From an uncultured Chloroflexota bacterium (lineage in GTDB: Bacteria > Chloroflexota > Dehalococcoidia > CAUJGQ01), in contig CALFMN010000009.1 of the NCBI GenBank assembly GCA_937879875.1, positions 29,793-93,792 of the forward strand: 64,000 nt of DNA, read 5' to 3'. Position numbers and translations under genes: made by a program. The notes beneath the pieces were generated by a model. That model did not search any database. It saw only the letters and a program-made list of their open reading frames with translations, and was not told where the DNA came from. This document shows, piece by piece, positions 57,031-64,000 of this stretch (positions within the stretch are counted from its first letter, which is position 1; each line of letters starts with the position of its first letter).

Positions 57031-57600
57031 CGGCCGGAGCGTGGCCGGCGGCCGGCGACCTCGCCGCGCCACGCGTCGAGGCGGTCAGTTCGGTCATGCC
57101 CTGGAGACAGCGCCTGGCCCTACGCGGGCGCAGGCGGCGTGATCGGCGCCGTCGTCCGCAGTGTGTCTGCGCGGTGGCAGCGGCGCCAGATCAAGCCGGG
57201 CGGTCACACAGCAGTGTGATCATCGTGGACCGGACCACGATCGCCCGCGGCCTGGCGGGCGGCGCGGCTGCCTGTTCCTGCCCTTCCTGTCTGAGCCTCG
57301 CACTTCCTCGACCGCGCCGCGCCGCTGCGCTCGCGGCGTGCGCATGCGCAAGGTGTGAACTCTAGCACTGAGGGTTTGTTGGGGTGCTGACAGCGTCGCG
57401 CCGCGGGCGCAGCGAAGCTACGCCTACGGGATCCGCAGGGGAGCGGTATCCCGGACGCAAACCGCAGCCGCGGCGTGGCGTGTTCGTGACCGCGCATTTT
57501 GGACCGGCAAAGCAATAGAAGCTGCCGCGTGCGTGTCCACGAAACCGGCTTGCTCCCGCGGGCCAACCGGCAGCGTACAGCCGCAGAGAGGTCAGCACGC
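57031..57600. other. 570-bp region without a supported gene
   Basis: It holds two adjacent hairpins: TCACAC-AGCA-GTGTGA near 57204-57219 and ATCGTGG/CCACGAT at 57222-57241. After them is GC-rich sequence with short frames lacking ribosome sites. Possible terminator of the ThuA gene plus leader of the next gene. No reading frame is convincing. Confidence 0.4.
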
Positions 57601-58515
57601 ATGGATGCCTGCGCCGATGCCTTGCTCGCTCTTTCCGTCGTGGCCGCCACCGACGGCGATGCCGAGGCTTTGCTGGAGAGCCACGAACTGCTGCCGCGCC
57701 TCGTCCAGTTTCAGTGCCCGCGCTGTCTCTATCTGACGGCCGAAGCAGCCCTGATCGACACGCGTCGCCGCTGTCCGCACTGCAAGCGCTGCGGCGAACG
57801 GCGGCTCTTTCCACCGCCGTCGTTGCTGTCGATCTGCGACCTCGTGCGCGCCGCCTACGCGGCGGCCGTGCGCCAGGGCGGCGACCGCTGCCGCGGCTTC
57901 GCAGGCGCGTTCGGCCGGCGCTTCGGTTGCGCGTTGAGCGACGCCGCGCTGCTGGCGCTGGCCCGACGCGTGCAGGCGGCGGCCGGCGGGACGGTGGACG
58001 GCTTGCTGCCGTCCGCCATGCTCGAAGAGGTCGGCCAGACCCTGGGCATCGCCGACGAAAAGGAGGCGCAGGCAGCCTACGGACAACTGCTGCTGTTCAG
58101 CGATAGCGCGCCGGCCGGCTTCGTCGTGGTCCTGCTCGCCGATGCGGCACTGCGCGGCCTCGTCCGCGAAGTGTTGTTCGCCCGACTGCTGGCAAACGGC
58201 ATGAGCCACGAGCAAGCCACGGCCCGGCTGTCCGCCGCCAACGATCTGCCGGCACTGGAGCGAGCGTTTGCGGAGATCGCCCGACGCCCGCTGCGCGAGG
58301 CACTGGAGCGCGTGGCTGAAGGCTCGTTCGCACGGGACTGGTGGACGTTGCAGGCCCGCGCCGGCGAGCCGATCGGCCTTGCCGAGGCGGAGACGGCCTT
58401 TCGCCTTGTGGCGGAAAGCGCGACCGTGATCGCGGCGCTCGCCAACGCCGTCATCGTCGGCCAGAAGCCGTACCATCCTCGCCGGGTGCGGGCACAGGCG
58501 CACTCCGCGGCGTAG
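57601..58515 (+). CDS. Zinc-ribbon hypothetical protein
   Basis: 304-aa protein. The first 70 residues hold Cys39/Cys42 (CPRC) and Cys58/Cys61 (CPHC) with Cys64 close by (KRCGE), a zinc-ribbon pattern. The rest (about 75-290) is helical with many Ala and Leu and no recognised domain. It contains RCRGFAGAFGRRFGCAL and a long run of short amphipathic helices that might form repeats. Soluble, no signal peptide. ATG at 57601 has AGAGAGG about 10 nt upstream. It might bind nucleic acid or act as a scaffold; that is inference only. Confidence 0.7.
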   Translation: MDACADALLALSVVAATDGDAEALLESHELLPRLVQFQCPRCLYLTAEAALIDTRRRCPHCKRCGERRLFPPPSLLSICDLVRAAYAAAVRQGGDRCRGFAGAFGRRFGCALSDAALLALARRVQAAAGGTVDGLLPSAMLEEVGQTLGIADEKEAQAAYGQLLLFSDSAPAGFVVVLLADAALRGLVREVLFARLLANGMSHEQATARLSAANDLPALERAFAEIARRPLREALERVAEGSFARDWWTLQARAGEPIGLAEAETAFRLVAESATVIAALANAVIVGQKPYHPRRVRAQAHSAA

Positions 58516-58636
58516 CGAGCCGACAGCCGGGCGAACGATTGTCCAGAACGAGCCAAACGAGACTCCGGCAAATCGCTCACGCTCCTGCGGCGGGCATGGG
58601 CACCCGTCATGGCGGATTGGTGTTGTCGGCACCGAC

Positions 58637-59608
58637 TTAGCTGCCGCGCGAAAGCACGAACTCGGCGAGATCCGCGAGGGAGACGCGGGTGCTGCCGGCG
58701 GGCAACGGATCGAGCGCGCCGAGGGCGCGGTTGGCGAAATCTCGCGCCACGGCGGCCGACTCGTCGAGTACGCCGGAGTCACGCACGGCCTCCAACACCT
58801 CGGCCAGGCGCTGCTCGCGGTTGCGGCGGGCGAGGAAGAAACGCCGCACGGGATTCTGCGCACCGGCTCGTTCCATCAGCAGCAGCGAGGGCAGCGTCAA
58901 CGTGCCTGAGAGCAGGTCGCCGCCGGCGGGCTTGCCCAGGGCCGCTTCGCTGCCGGTGAAGTCGAGGATGTCGTCCACGATCTGGAAGGCCATGCCGTAG
59001 TTGAAGCCGTAGTCGCGCATAGCCGTCACCCACCTCGGCGGGCAGCCGGTGATGAGCGCGCCGCCTTCCGTGGCCGCGGCAAACAACGAGGCCGTCTTGC
59101 CGCCGATGCGCGCGTAGTACTCCTGGATCGTCTTGCGGTAGTCGAAGGCGCTCACATCCTGTGCCAGCTCGCCCGTTGCCAGCGCCATGATCGTGCGGGC
59201 GAAGAGGCGCACGATCGGCACGTTGTCCGTGCTGGCCACGAGATCCGCCGCATGCGCGAACATGAAGTCGCCCACCATCACGCTGGCCGCGTTGCCGAAG
59301 AGGCTGTGCGCCGTGGGCAGGCCGCGCCGCAGCGGCGACTTGTCGATCACGTCGTCGTGGACGAGCGTCGCCGTATGCAGCAACTCGATCGACGCGGCCA
59401 GCGGCACCAGCTTCGCCAGATCGTAGTCACCGAAGCGACCGGCCAGCAGCGCCAGCGCCGGCCGCACGCGTTTGCCGCCGCCGGCAAGGATGTGCTCGAG
59501 CATGCGGCGCAGCGGCTCATACTCAACCGCTTTGACGCGTGCCAGTGCGTCCTCGATCAGCGGCAGATCCGCCGTCACCGGGCCGTAGAGCGTGGTCGCC
59601 GCGGTCAC
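58637..59608 (-). CDS. Polyprenyl diphosphate synthase
   Basis: 323-aa trans-isoprenyl diphosphate synthase that adds isopentenyl units to an allylic primer, giving long-chain prenyl diphosphates for quinones or other lipids. The two aspartate-rich metal motifs are HDDVIDKSPLRRG (first) and FQIVDDILDF (second), with GGGKRVRP upstream for substrate binding. The residues just before the first motif are small (LHTATLVHDD), as in octaprenyl/heptaprenyl synthases, so a medium-to-long product is likely. GTG start at 59608 overlaps the stop of tatD by 4 nt (GTGA). Third gene of the metG-tatD-polyprenyl synthase unit. Confidence 0.93.
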   Translation of the reverse strand: MTAATTLYGPVTADLPLIEDALARVKAVEYEPLRRMLEHILAGGGKRVRPALALLAGRFGDYDLAKLVPLAASIELLHTATLVHDDVIDKSPLRRGLPTAHSLFGNAASVMVGDFMFAHAADLVASTDNVPIVRLFARTIMALATGELAQDVSAFDYRKTIQEYYARIGGKTASLFAAATEGGALITGCPPRWVTAMRDYGFNYGMAFQIVDDILDFTGSEAALGKPAGGDLLSGTLTLPSLLLMERAGAQNPVRRFFLARRNREQRLAEVLEAVRDSGVLDESAAVARDFANRALGALDPLPAGSTRVSLADLAEFVLSRGS

Positions 59609-60441
59609 GTCGCCCCCTTCGCCGCGTTCACCGCCGCCTCGAGCACGGGCAGCCGGAACAGACGCCGCGTGTTCGCCGCCGCCCGTTCACCGAGTTCATG
59701 CGCACTGGCGCCGCGCAATGCCGCGATCGTGCTGATGGTTTCGGGCAGGTAGCTCGGCTCGTTGCGCCGGCCGCGGTGCGACTGCGGCGCCAGATACGGG
59801 CAGTCGGTCTCAACCGTGATCCTGTCGGCGGGAATCAGCGTCGCAACGCGCTGCACCTGCTCGGCCTTCGGATACGTCACCGTCCCCGGAATCGAAAGAT
59901 AGAAGCCGAGGTCCAGAAAGCGCTCCGCCCAGTCCACGTCGTAGCCGAAGCAGTGCAGCAGGCCCGGCCATGCCATGCCGGCGCCGCGCCGCCACGCCAG
60001 CAGGATCGCATACGTGTCTGCGGCGGCATCACGTGAGTGGATCACAACCGGCAGGTCCAGATCAGGCACCATCTGGAGCTGCGCCTCGAACACGGCGCGC
60101 TGCACATCGCGGGGCGAGTGGTCGTAGTGATAGTCGAGCCCGATCTCGCCGATCGCCACCACGCGCGGATGGCGGGCAGTCGCTGCCAGCCGTTCAAGCG
60201 TGCCGTCAGCGACCGTCCGCGCTTCATGCGGGTGGATGCCGACTGTCGCCCAGACGTCGGGCTCGGCTTCGGCCAGCGCCACGGCCGCGCGGCTCGAAGC
60301 TTCGTCGTCGGCCGAACAGATAATGGCGCCGATGCCGGCCGCGCGGGCACGGGCGAACATCTCGGCGCGGCCGGCGTCGAACTGCCGGGCCTGCAGATGC
60401 GCGTGCGCGTCGATCATGGGGCGGGCGTGCTGCGCGTTCAC
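59605..60441 (-). CDS. tatD: TatD family metal-dependent hydrolase
   Basis: 278-aa TIM-barrel metallohydrolase; relatives are 3'-5' DNases or RNA-quality enzymes. Metal ligands are His12 and His14 in DAHAHL, Glu in AIGEIGLDYHYD, His in VVIHSRDA, His in LLHCFGYD and Asp in VETDCPYLAP. All are present, so it should be active. GTG start at 60441 overlaps the metG stop by 4 nt (GTGA), and its own stop overlaps the prenyl synthase start. A metG-tatD order is common in bacteria. Confidence 0.93.
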   Translation of the reverse strand: MNAQHARPMIDAHAHLQARQFDAGRAEMFARARAAGIGAIICSADDEASSRAAVALAEAEPDVWATVGIHPHEARTVADGTLERLAATARHPRVVAIGEIGLDYHYDHSPRDVQRAVFEAQLQMVPDLDLPVVIHSRDAAADTYAILLAWRRGAGMAWPGLLHCFGYDVDWAERFLDLGFYLSIPGTVTYPKAEQVQRVATLIPADRITVETDCPYLAPQSHRGRRNEPSYLPETISTIAALRGASAHELGERAAANTRRLFRLPVLEAAVNAAKGAT

Positions 60442-62111
60442 GTGCCCAGCCGCGCCTCCTCGTCGTCAACGATCGCGGCGTCGAGCTTGCGGAAGAGCGG
60501 CTCGGGCGGCGGCAATGGCCGCTCCGGCTCCGGCACGGTCAGACCCCAGCCCAGCTCCTGCACCGGCTGCGCTTCGCCGAGCAGGCGGTGCAGCCTCTCG
60601 CAGGAGAACGGCAGATATGGGTAGAGCGCCGTGCGCAGCGTGGCGATCACCGTCAGCGCGGCATAAAGCGAGTTCGCGGCGGCCTGACGGTCCTCGCGGA
60701 TCGCCTTCCACGGCGCCGTTTCGTCCAGAAAGCGGTTCGCTTCGCGCGCCAGCTCCATGCCCGCGCCGATACCCGCGCGGAAATGGCAGGCGGCCAGCTC
60801 GCGCCCGGCCGCGTCGAGCGTCTGCTGGCAGCGCTCGATCAGCGCGCCCGCACGGCCGTCGAGTGCGTCGGGCCGCGGCACGCGGCCAGCGAAGTGCCGC
60901 GGAAACTGCGTCAGCACGCGGTTGACCAGATTGCCCCAGGTCGCTACCAGTTCGTCGTTGTTGCGGCGCAAAAACTCGGCCCAGGTGAAGTCGGTATCGG
61001 ACGTCTCCGGCATCGCCGCCGAGAGATAGTAGCGCAGTGGGTCCGGGTCGTAGCGCGTCAGATAGTCGGGCACCCACACGGCCCAGTTCTGGCTGGTCGA
61101 GGACTTGCGGCCGGCGATGTTGATGTACTGGTTGGCGGGCACATCGTAGGGCAGGTTCAGGCCACCGTGGCCCATCAGCATCGCCGGCCAGATCGTGGCG
61201 TGGAACCAGATATTGTCCTTACCGATGAAGTAGTACGTCTTCGCCGTGGGGTCTTCCCACCAAGCCTTCCAGGCGTCCGGCGAGCCCTGGATTTGCGCCC
61301 ACTCCTTCGCCGCGGAAAGATAGCCAATCACCGCCTCAAACCAGACGTAGATGCGCTTCTGCTCCCAGCCTTCAAGCGGCACGCGCACGCCCCAGTCGAG
61401 GTCGCGCGTGATCGCGTTGTCGTGCAGCCCCTCGTTCAGCATGCCGAGCGAGAAGTTGAGTACGTTCTTGCGCCAGTACGTCTCCTTCACGCCGTCGTCC
61501 AGCCAGGCGCGCAGCCGGTCCTGCAAGGCGGAGAGGCGCAGGAACATATGCTTCGAGCTGCGTACAACGGGCGGGTTGCCGCAGAACTTGCAGCGCGGGT
61601 TGATCAGCTTCAGCGGATCCTGCGGCCGGCCGCAGTTGTCGCACTGGTCGCCGCGCGCGGGCTCATAGCCGCAGAACGGGCACTTCCCTTCGATGTAACG
61701 ATCCAGCAGAAAGCGCCTGTCCGTCTCGCAGTAGAACAGCTCCTGCTCCTGCTCATAGAGGTAGCCGTGTTTGAGCAGGCGCAGGAAGACGTCCTGGCTG
61801 ACACGGGCGTGGTTCTCCGTGCCGGTGCTGGTGAACAGGTCGAAGGAGATGCCCATCCGCTCCCATGTATCCAGAAACGAGGCGTGGAACTCCTCCGCGA
61901 CGGCCTCGGGCGAGCGGCCTTCGCGTTCGGCGCGGACGGTGATCGGCGTGCCGTGCATGTCGCTGCCCGAAACCATCAGCACGCGGTTGCCGGCCGTGCG
62001 GTGATAGCGGGCGAAGATATCGGCGGGCAGATAGGCGCCGCCGAACTGGCCCTGGTGGATCGGTCCGTTGGCGTACGGCCACGCGACGGCGACAAGGATG
62101 GTCTCGGTCAC
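60438..62111 (-). CDS. metG: Methionyl-tRNA synthetase
   Basis: 557-aa class I aminoacyl-tRNA synthetase charging tRNA-Met. The N-terminus is TILVAVAWPYANGPIHQGQ: the class I HIGH box reads HQGQ (19-22). The connective peptide has three CxxC pairs (144/147, 157/160, 174/177) for zinc. The KMSKS region reads RKSSTSQNW (about 335-343), close to the K-S-T-S-R variants. The anticodon-binding helical domain follows. No C-terminal tRNA-binding (Arc1p-like) domain. GTG at 62111 with GAGGAG about 9 nt upstream gives the usual family start; an ATG at 62132 lacks a ribosome site. First gene of an overlapping three-gene unit. Confidence 0.92.
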   Translation of the reverse strand: MTETILVAVAWPYANGPIHQGQFGGAYLPADIFARYHRTAGNRVLMVSGSDMHGTPITVRAEREGRSPEAVAEEFHASFLDTWERMGISFDLFTSTGTENHARVSQDVFLRLLKHGYLYEQEQELFYCETDRRFLLDRYIEGKCPFCGYEPARGDQCDNCGRPQDPLKLINPRCKFCGNPPVVRSSKHMFLRLSALQDRLRAWLDDGVKETYWRKNVLNFSLGMLNEGLHDNAITRDLDWGVRVPLEGWEQKRIYVWFEAVIGYLSAAKEWAQIQGSPDAWKAWWEDPTAKTYYFIGKDNIWFHATIWPAMLMGHGGLNLPYDVPANQYINIAGRKSSTSQNWAVWVPDYLTRYDPDPLRYYLSAAMPETSDTDFTWAEFLRRNNDELVATWGNLVNRVLTQFPRHFAGRVPRPDALDGRAGALIERCQQTLDAAGRELAACHFRAGIGAGMELAREANRFLDETAPWKAIREDRQAAANSLYAALTVIATLRTALYPYLPFSCERLHRLLGEAQPVQELGWGLTVPEPERPLPPPEPLFRKLDAAIVDDEEARLGT

Positions 62112-62289
62112 GCTCGTTCGCTCCTCAGACATGAGTTCAAGACCCGCGCCTGGCTGTCGTTTAACCCCAGCAACCGGACCGCGCGCCGGTGTTGAAACCA
62201 TCTGTAAGGACGAGCCCGATCGTAGCACACGCGTGCGACCCGGCGCAGCAGCGACGGGTTCTTGCCCATCGTCGGATGGCTGCGCCGTC

Positions 62290-63639
62290 TTACCGTCCCG
62301 CTGGTCCACGCGCGACCGGCAAGGTTGCTTCGCTCCGCGCCGGCCGGACGCGGGGGAGCGTGGTTCGTGCGTAGACGAAGGCGCCGAGGTTCGCGGCCGC
62401 GACGAGGATCAGCACGACTCTGGGACCGAATATCGCACTCACGGCGCCGACCAGCAGCAGCGGCACGATGGAGGCAAGGCTGCTGAGGACACCTTGAAAG
62501 GCGAATACACGGCCCTGCATATGCGCGGGCACGTGCTCGTAGGTGATCAGCCGCGCCGCGACCAGCACGATCGCATAAGCAAAGCCCAGCGGTGCGGCCA
62601 TGATCGCCGAGAAGGCCGCGGTCGAGTAGATAATGTCGGGCGCGGCGGCGCCGGCTGGTCCAAAGACGGCGTGCTGCTTCAGTGCGTGGACCAGCGGCTC
62701 ACCCAGACCAAGCCCGGTGAGGCAGAGCAGGAACAGCGCGAAGCCGATGGTGCCCAGCAAGCTCTTGCCGCGGCCGCGCGCCAGCTTCGGCACCAGCCAG
62801 TTGCCGGCGGCCACACCCAGCGCGGCCGGGGCGAAGACAAACACCGCGTTTTCGGGAGAGAGGTGCAGCACCTGCCGGGTATAGTTCGGCAAAACGGACA
62901 CCAGCACGACAATCGTGGTCGTAACGAGCGTATTCTGGACGCCGGCGAGGAAGACGGAACGGTTCGAGCGCAGCAGCCGCCAGCTCTCGCCGGCAGAGGC
63001 GCGTACACCGCGGAAGCGCGGTTCGGCGTGCTCGCGCATCCAGCCCTCCGGCCGGCGAGCCAGCCGCGGAACGCGCGCGTAGCTGACCGCAGCCGCGAGG
63101 AAAAGCACGATGGTCAGCACGAACAGCGGATCAGGACCCACAGTCTTCACAAAGAGCGGCGCCAGCACCACGGTTCCGGCGATCTGTGCGACGATGATGC
63201 CGATGTTGAGCAGTGCCGTGGCCGAGGCGATCTGCTCCGGCGACACGAGTTGCGGCACGACTGCGGATTCTGCCGGACCGGAGAACTGCGTCACGGCCGA
63301 GAGGGCAAGGTTCGTGCCGTAGATCATCCAGACGCTCTCGTTGGAGCGCAGGAAGCCGACGCAGAGCAGCGCCCGCAGCAGGCAGCAGATTACGAGCACG
63401 CCGCGCCGCGGCAGGTGGTCGACGACCACGCCGCCGATCACGCCGAGCACCGCTGCCGGCACGATGAAGCTGAGCACCAGCAACGAGCTGTGGATGGTCG
63501 AGCCGGTGCGGTTGACGACTGTGACGAGCAGTGCCAGCAGGATCGCGTTCTGCGCCGTGTTGGCAAAGAGCCGGGCCGCCCAAAAGCGGCGAAAACGCGG
63601 GTTGGCGGTCAGCCGCGGCAGTGGCTCGGCGCTGGCCAT
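62290..63639 (-). CDS. MFS transporter, DHA3-like
   Basis: 449-aa major facilitator with about 12 membrane segments. The N-terminus NPRFRRFWAARLFANTAQNAI and the loop VVDHLPRRGVLV between segments 2 and 3 follow the DHA3 exporter pattern. A cytoplasmic loop with RRPEGWMREHAEPRFRG (partly quoted) divides the two halves. Substrate unknown. ATG at 63639, with a weak GAAGG about 12 nt upstream. It lies just downstream of the tRNA pair and about 180 bp ahead of metG, all on the minus strand. Confidence 0.87.
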   Translation of the reverse strand: MASAEPLPRLTANPRFRRFWAARLFANTAQNAILLALLVTVVNRTGSTIHSSLLVLSFIVPAAVLGVIGGVVVDHLPRRGVLVICCLLRALLCVGFLRSNESVWMIYGTNLALSAVTQFSGPAESAVVPQLVSPEQIASATALLNIGIIVAQIAGTVVLAPLFVKTVGPDPLFVLTIVLFLAAAVSYARVPRLARRPEGWMREHAEPRFRGVRASAGESWRLLRSNRSVFLAGVQNTLVTTTIVVLVSVLPNYTRQVLHLSPENAVFVFAPAALGVAAGNWLVPKLARGRGKSLLGTIGFALFLLCLTGLGLGEPLVHALKQHAVFGPAGAAAPDIIYSTAAFSAIMAAPLGFAYAIVLVAARLITYEHVPAHMQGRVFAFQGVLSSLASIVPLLLVGAVSAIFGPRVVLILVAAANLGAFVYARTTLPRVRPARSEATLPVARGPAGR

Positions 63640-63721
63640 AGGAGCATCGCCTTCGCCAGACGCGGTTGGCGCCGGGCCGGGCGGGAACGGACCAAAACAA
63701 AAAGGCCGGCATCCCCGGCCT

Positions 63722-63800
<79 letters not shown>

Positions 63801-63803
63801 GCG

Positions 63804-63877
63804 TGGCTGGGGATGGAGGATTCGAACCCCCACATACGGAGCCAGAGTCCGCTGTCCTACCGTTAGACGAATCCCCA
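63804..63877 (-). tRNA. tRNA-Gln (anticodon CTG)
   Basis: Minus-strand cloverleaf with TGGGGAT acceptor, anticodon arm GCGGA-CTCTGGC-TCCGT (CTG) and T-arm around GGTTCGAATCC. The 3' CCA is encoded at 63804-63806. First of two tandem tRNAs. Confidence 0.95.
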
Positions 63878-63885
63878 ACGCTCCG

Positions 63886-63891
63886 ATTATC
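63886..63891 (-). promoter_or_regulatory. Possible -10 box for the tRNA transcript
   Basis: GATAAT on the minus strand, 9 bp before the tRNA-Gln 5' end. A TTGACG further upstream is only 11 bp away, too close for a standard -35, so this is tentative. Confidence 0.3.
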
Positions 63892-64000
63892 GTACCGCAC
63901 GCCGTCAAGCCCTGCAACCGCGGCGCGTGCGTATTGGCGTTCGCCCGTGCGGGTGTGACCAACAGTTGTGGGTCACCGGCTCAGGCAGCTAAGCCAATCT
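63892..64000. other. Right edge, no gene seen
   Basis: About 110 bp upstream of the tRNA genes to the window end. GC-rich, with no reading frame I would support. Confidence 0.4.

Overview
The window is high-GC, densely coded bacterial DNA with about 50 protein genes, two tRNA genes and at least eight copies of two interspersed palindromic repeat families. The mix of CaiB/BaiF CoA-transferases, acyl-CoA carboxyltransferase subunits, CopC/CopD copper proteins, cupredoxins and many DHA-type MFS transporters, with frequent GTG starts and GTGA start/stop overlaps, suggests an aerobic or facultative environmental bacterium. I think Chloroflexota is most likely, but that is inference from gene style: there is no rRNA or other phylogenetic marker to read directly.

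Region by region. 1-760 holds a coupled pair of unrecognised minus-strand genes. 1.0-6.2 kb carries an MFS exporter, a 2-hydroxyacid dehydrogenase and two CoA-transferases. 7.0-11.3 kb is a copper-handling cluster: a CopC-CopD-YtkA-like-cytochrome c fusion, a His-rich lipoprotein and two membrane-anchored CopC-like proteins. It is followed by an ABC-2 drug/antibiotic-type exporter (11.5-13.5 kb). 13.5-14.0 kb is an OsmC-family gene interrupted exactly at its conserved cysteine by an in-frame TGA, with a hairpin just downstream; I read this as a candidate selenoprotein and regard it as the most interesting item here. 14.0-24.6 kb has two M20 peptidases (one missing metal ligands), an S41 protease, two cupredoxins, a histidine phosphatase and several small unknown proteins.

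24.6-36.5 kb carries a membrane-anchored unknown, a small Cys-rich protein, rpiA, a LarA-type racemase and an overlapping ackA-xfp pair. rpiA, xfp and ackA together fit a pentose phosphate/phosphoketolase route to acetyl phosphate and ATP. Then come a zinc alcohol dehydrogenase, an enoyl-CoA hydratase and an IclR regulator. 36.5-42.8 kb is a minus-strand operon-like run: peptide-type ABC substrate-binding protein, two permeases, two CoA-transferases and no ATPase. 43.1-49.1 kb has two paralogous carboxyltransferase subunits, an MFS exporter and a fifth CoA-transferase. 49.6-58.5 kb has more MFS transporters, a carboxylesterase-like hydrolase, an enoyl-CoA hydratase, a MetE-like protein, a ThuA-like protein and a zinc-ribbon unknown. 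58.6-63.9 kb carries metG-tatD-polyprenyl synthase coupled by 4-nt overlaps, one more MFS gene and adjacent tRNA-Gln and tRNA-Glu genes.

Non-coding structure: family A elements (about 225 bp long form, about 140 bp short form, and a 54 bp minimal form) have terminal CCTAACCC/GGGTTAGG-type inverted repeats and internal hairpins whose stems differ between copies but stay paired. Family B elements (about 200 bp) have GGCCCTCA/TGAGGGCC ends and internal CAATCCTGG/CCAGGATTG arms. All copies sit between genes. I saw no CRISPR array, insertion sequence transposase, integrase or prophage module.
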